NCBI GenBank assembly: GCA_031263265.1
Contig: JAISGE010000073.1
Span: 1 to 8,522, forward strand
Direction: 5' to 3'
Source: Treponema sp.
Lineage (GTDB): Bacteria; Spirochaetota; Spirochaetia; Treponematales; Breznakiellaceae
Length of the DNA stretch: 8,522 nt
Both the position numbers and the translations under genes were made by a program. Position 1 is the first letter of the stretch; the number at the start of each line of letters is the position of its first letter. Positions 6,154 to 8,522 of the stretch are shown one piece after another. Below the pieces are notes generated by a model. That model was not told the origin of the DNA and did no database searches. It saw nothing but the letters and a program-made list of their open reading frames with translations.

Positions 6154-7005
6154 CTACATCTGCGCTCCTGCCTCAGCATAGCTCATGTCGCCCACTGGTC
6201 CGTCAATCCGGTATGTTTTTGACGCATAGTCATACACGAGTTTGGTAACGCTTGAGTTGCCGAGCTGGGCCGTAGCCTCAATCCCTATCGCTGCAAGCAG
6301 GAATGAGATTGATTGCCCGTGAGCGACAAGCATCACGTTTCCGCCATTGGGATTTTCAGCTACAATGTCATCCATGCCTTTGCGCAGACGAGCGTACACC
6401 TCGGATGCATCTTCGGAGATGCGGTACTCGGTATCGATTTTCTTGTTGAAGTCCGCAAGACCCTCAAGAAATTTTTTCATATCCCCGCCGTAGTATTGCA
6501 CGATGGGCGCGGTAGCGGCTCCTATCGACTTTGCGTCATCGGGAATCGTAAGACCCAGATCGTTTGCAAACGCGGCATACATCATCCAGTTCGGGTCGCC
6601 TTCAAAAATACCGAAACTCACCTCCCGCAGCTCCGGCTTTTCGACAACCGCCCATTCTTTTGTCGCCCGGTTCTGTACCATCGCAAGCCGCGCCGTTTCG
6701 GAGGCCCGCTTCAGGTCGCTCGAATACACGGCACGGAACGGCACGTCCCGAAGACCCTTGCCCATGTTGACCGCGCCGGTGATGCCCCGCTCGGTTAGGA
6801 TGCCATCGGAAATCCCCTGCACTCGGTCCATCAGGTTAAAGATGGTTTGACCGTGACGTACCACATAAATGGTGAGCGTGTCCTGTTTTTCGGAAGCGCC
6901 ACCGGCAAAAACATTCACCGCGCAACAGAGCGCAAGACACGCCACTACCATTTTTGACCATGAACCTGCTTGTCGAACAAGCCTCATGCACCATTTCCTT
7001 TTCAT
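6154..7005 (-). CDS. Exported histidine phosphatase (phosphoglycerate mutase-like superfamily)
   Basis: The 283-residue protein belongs to the histidine phosphatase superfamily. The phosphohistidine motif is Arg50-His51-Gly52 in IYVVRHGQT. The second arginine is Arg100 in YSSDLKRASETA, the likely proton donor is Glu128 in LREVSFGIFEG, and the second catalytic histidine is His229 in MLVAHGQS, so the active site looks complete. The first 34 or so residues form an export signal: a basic start (MKRK..RLVRQ), a hydrophobic core (MVVACLALCCAVNVFA) and a probable cleavage before or within GGASEK. This predicts a periplasmic enzyme rather than glycolytic mutase. A lipoprotein is possible (Cys27, Cys28), but the lipobox fit is poor. 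The ATG has AAGGAG (7011-7016), five bases upstream, and the gene begins 44 bases after the upstream permease. Its sandwiching between two PTS permeases suggests a linked job on a phosphorylated substrate; the substrate is unknown. Confidence 0.88.
   Translation of the reverse strand: MKRKWCMRLVRQAGSWSKMVVACLALCCAVNVFAGGASEKQDTLTIYVVRHGQTIFNLMDRVQGISDGILTERGITGAVNMGKGLRDVPFRAVYSSDLKRASETARLAMVQNRATKEWAVVEKPELREVSFGIFEGDPNWMMYAAFANDLGLTIPDDAKSIGAATAPIVQYYGGDMKKFLEGLADFNKKIDTEYRISEDASEVYARLRKGMDDIVAENPNGGNVMLVAHGQSISFLLAAIGIEATAQLGNSSVTKLVYDYASKTYRIDGPVGDMSYAEAGAQM
6968..6982. repeat. Short palindrome inside the phosphatase leader, sharing a word with the bglA-ptsH repeat
   Basis: GCTTGT and ACAAGC pair over 6 bp around CGA, in the codons for residues 9-13 (LVRQA) of the phosphatase signal peptide. 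The 11 bases at 6971-6981 (TGTCGAACAAG) are identical to 2753-2763 in the gap before ptsH. Two occurrences in one window hint at a small dispersed palindromic element, but chance is not excluded. Confidence 0.35.
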
Positions 7006-7049
7006 TTTTTCTCCTTCTTTCTATATTCTTATAGATAAAACCCTAGCGG

Positions 7050-8522
7050 CTATTCCACGTACAGGATAACTTCGCCCACTGCCGCATCTCCGGCTTTAGC
7101 CTGGGTGATCCTTTGATAGTTCTCCGTGTTGGTAACAACCATCTGAGTTTCCAGGCTGTACCCTGCCCGGGCGATAATATCCTTGTCATACTCAAAGAGC
7201 AATTGACCGGCAGTAATCGTATCCCCTTCTTTGATGTGCGTGGTAAATCCCTTACCCCCAAGTTTAACCGTGTCAATGCCGCAGTGGATTAAAAGCTCAA
7301 CCCCATCCTTGGACAAAAGATTCACCGCATGTTTCGTGTCAAACACCATTTCAACTACCCCATCAAAGGGTGCAAAAATCTTTCCACCCAGAGGCATAAA
7401 ACATACCCCTTTACCCAAAGCTTCCTGTTGATGAGCAGCATCGGCGGACTGGCTAATCGCCATAACCCGGCCTTTAACCGGCGCGTAAATTTTCTTTGCC
7501 TTCGCCATATTGACCTTGGAAGTATCGATAACCGTGGCTTCTTCAGCTTTGAGTTCCGCTGCATCAGGTTTGTAGGTGAGATACACCAGAATGAAGGTCA
7601 ACCCAACCGAAACCACACTTGCTACAAGTGCGATCACCAGGTTCATCGCGGCATGGGGAAAGTTCGGGATCAAGTAAGCAGGATACGCGAACACGCCCAT
7701 CGCACCCATACCCGCGGCAATGCCACGCCCTTCAGAGACCAGCAGGTTGCCCAGCAGCGCCGCCAGTGCACCCGCACCTGCCCCGCAGAAACAGGCGGTA
7801 AAGAACGGCCGTTTCTTGGGCAGGGTAAAGCCGTAAATAATCGGTTCAGTAATGCCGAAGATACCGGCAACCCCTGCGGCAACTGCAGCGGACTTTCGTT
7901 CCGCGTTCTTCATTTTAACCGCCATCGCAAGCACCGCGCCCAGTTGTGCAATAACCGCAATCTGGGTATACGCTGAGATGACCGAAACGCCGCTGTTGCC
8001 CCAGAGCGGATTCGGGGTGGCCGCTTCCTGTATGAATATGGGGACAATCGCCCAGTGGAGACCAAAGACAACCAGCACCTGCCAGAAACCACCGATGATA
8101 AGCCCCAAAAGGATCGGCCCGATAAAGCGTATCTCCACAATCGCCTTGATTGCGTTCTGAATTCCCAAACCTACCACACCGAAAATCGGCCCGATGATAA
8201 GGAACATCAAGGGAATGGTTATGAACAGTGTAAAGAAAGGCGCGATAAAGTTCTTGATCGCCGAGGGAAGCGTTTTACGGAAATGCTTGTACAACATGGA
8301 CGCACCGTACACCGCGAAAATGGAGGGCAGCACCGTACCGGAGTAACGCATCATGACCAGAATGTTCGCGTCCAAAAACCGGTGGACTCCCCACGGGCCA
8401 AACGGATAGAGCGCGACAATTTCCGGGTAGACCAGCGCTGCGCCGATCACCATGCCGAGAATCGGATCAAGGCCGAACTTTTGCGCCGAAGTATAGGCGA
8501 CCAGAATAGGCAGAAAGTACAT
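7050..8522 (-). CDS. PTS beta-glucoside-type permease, IICA part (5' end outside window)
   Basis: The visible 490 residues are the larger part of a second glucose-superfamily PTS permease, with its start beyond the right edge. The first visible codon is ATG, but it aligns with residue 155 of the complete permease at 4206-6098 (YFLPILVAYTSAQKF versus YFMPIMLAYSSAQKF), in the middle of IIC, so it is internal and roughly 155 residues, including any IIB domain, are missing. IIC carries GITEP at 223-227 of the fragment and ends near residue 320. After a short linker, the IIA domain has His398 (DTKHAV) and the phosphorylated His413 (LLIHCGIDTV), 15 apart. The gene ends in TAG, 44 bases before the phosphatase. 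FGLHWAIVPIF in IIC suits the beta-glucoside family. It is a diverged paralogue of the other permease, so the two probably take different sugars; the specificity cannot be read. Confidence 0.92.
   Translation of the reverse strand: MYFLPILVAYTSAQKFGLDPILGMVIGAALVYPEIVALYPFGPWGVHRFLDANILVMMRYSGTVLPSIFAVYGASMLYKHFRKTLPSAIKNFIAPFFTLFITIPLMFLIIGPIFGVVGLGIQNAIKAIVEIRFIGPILLGLIIGGFWQVLVVFGLHWAIVPIFIQEAATPNPLWGNSGVSVISAYTQIAVIAQLGAVLAMAVKMKNAERKSAAVAAGVAGIFGITEPIIYGFTLPKKRPFFTACFCGAGAGALAALLGNLLVSEGRGIAAGMGAMGVFAYPAYLIPNFPHAAMNLVIALVASVVSVGLTFILVYLTYKPDAAELKAEEATVIDTSKVNMAKAKKIYAPVKGRVMAISQSADAAHQQEALGKGVCFMPLGGKIFAPFDGVVEMVFDTKHAVNLLSKDGVELLIHCGIDTVKLGGKGFTTHIKEGDTITAGQLLFEYDKDIIARAGYSLETQMVVTNTENYQRITQAKAGDAAVGEVILYVE

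Noticed and set aside
6099..6179. A 27-residue N-terminal extension of the IIBCA permease
   Set aside because: The extension runs through the 13-bp hairpin and into the end of the phosphatase gene, lacks a ribosome binding site, and would precede the normal IIB start MADYKK, which has a perfect GGAGGTGA.
6154..7005. Glycolytic phosphoglycerate mutase
   Set aside because: The protein has an export signal, and its layout fits the general phosphatase branch of the superfamily rather than cytoplasmic mutases.
7329..7976. A 215-codon plus-strand frame opposite the second permease
   Set aside because: Its low-complexity, Arg- and His-rich product is typical of an antisense shadow of a membrane protein, and the opposite strand has intact IIC and IIA motifs.
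8520..8522. ATG at the right edge as a true start of the second permease
   Set aside because: Alignment with the complete permease places it in the middle of the IIC domain (residue 155), so it is an internal Met.

Overview
The window looks like part of a spirochaete chromosome, most likely a Treponema of the termite-gut type. This rests on moderate GC, a periplasmic protein whose leader ends in a VFAGGASEK-type sequence common in treponemes, a Megasphaera/Clostridium-type flavodoxin, and a bacterial PTS with strong AGGAG-type ribosome binding sites. The genus is an inference; no rRNA or other taxonomic marker is present.

The window has two converging parts. On the left, on the plus strand, is the 3' end of a small membrane protein with a Cys-rich tail (1-180, possibly FeoB-associated). 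A 105-base gap carrying a conspicuous dyad follows, then a short-chain flavodoxin gene (286-714). A long, near-perfect hairpin (729-803) separates this part from the rest and probably terminates transcription from both sides.

The remaining 7.7 kb is one minus-strand gene run, read from right to left: a beta-glucoside-type PTS permease cut by the window edge (7050-8522), an exported histidine phosphatase (6154-7005), a complete IIBCA beta-glucoside-type PTS permease (4206-6098), a GH1 6-phospho-beta-glucosidase (2774-4204), HPr (2441-2698) and enzyme I (809-2428). Gaps are 1 to 75 bases, and every start that can be seen has a good Shine-Dalgarno sequence.

Together these genes give a nearly self-contained uptake pathway. 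PEP phosphorylates enzyme I (His188), which passes phosphate to HPr (His15), then to the IIA and IIB domains of the two permeases. The imported disaccharide phosphate is then split by the GH1 enzyme. The points most worth a second look are: the dedicated HPr has Lys where the regulatory Ser46 normally sits; a predicted periplasmic phosphatase lies between two permeases; a 13-bp hairpin with a cUUCGg loop sits directly before the ribosome binding site of the complete permease; and a terminator-like inverted repeat separates the sugar genes from ptsH-ptsI, sharing an 11-base word with the phosphatase leader. I see no tRNA, rRNA, CRISPR array, transposase or phage gene, and no gene-free stretch longer than 300 bases.
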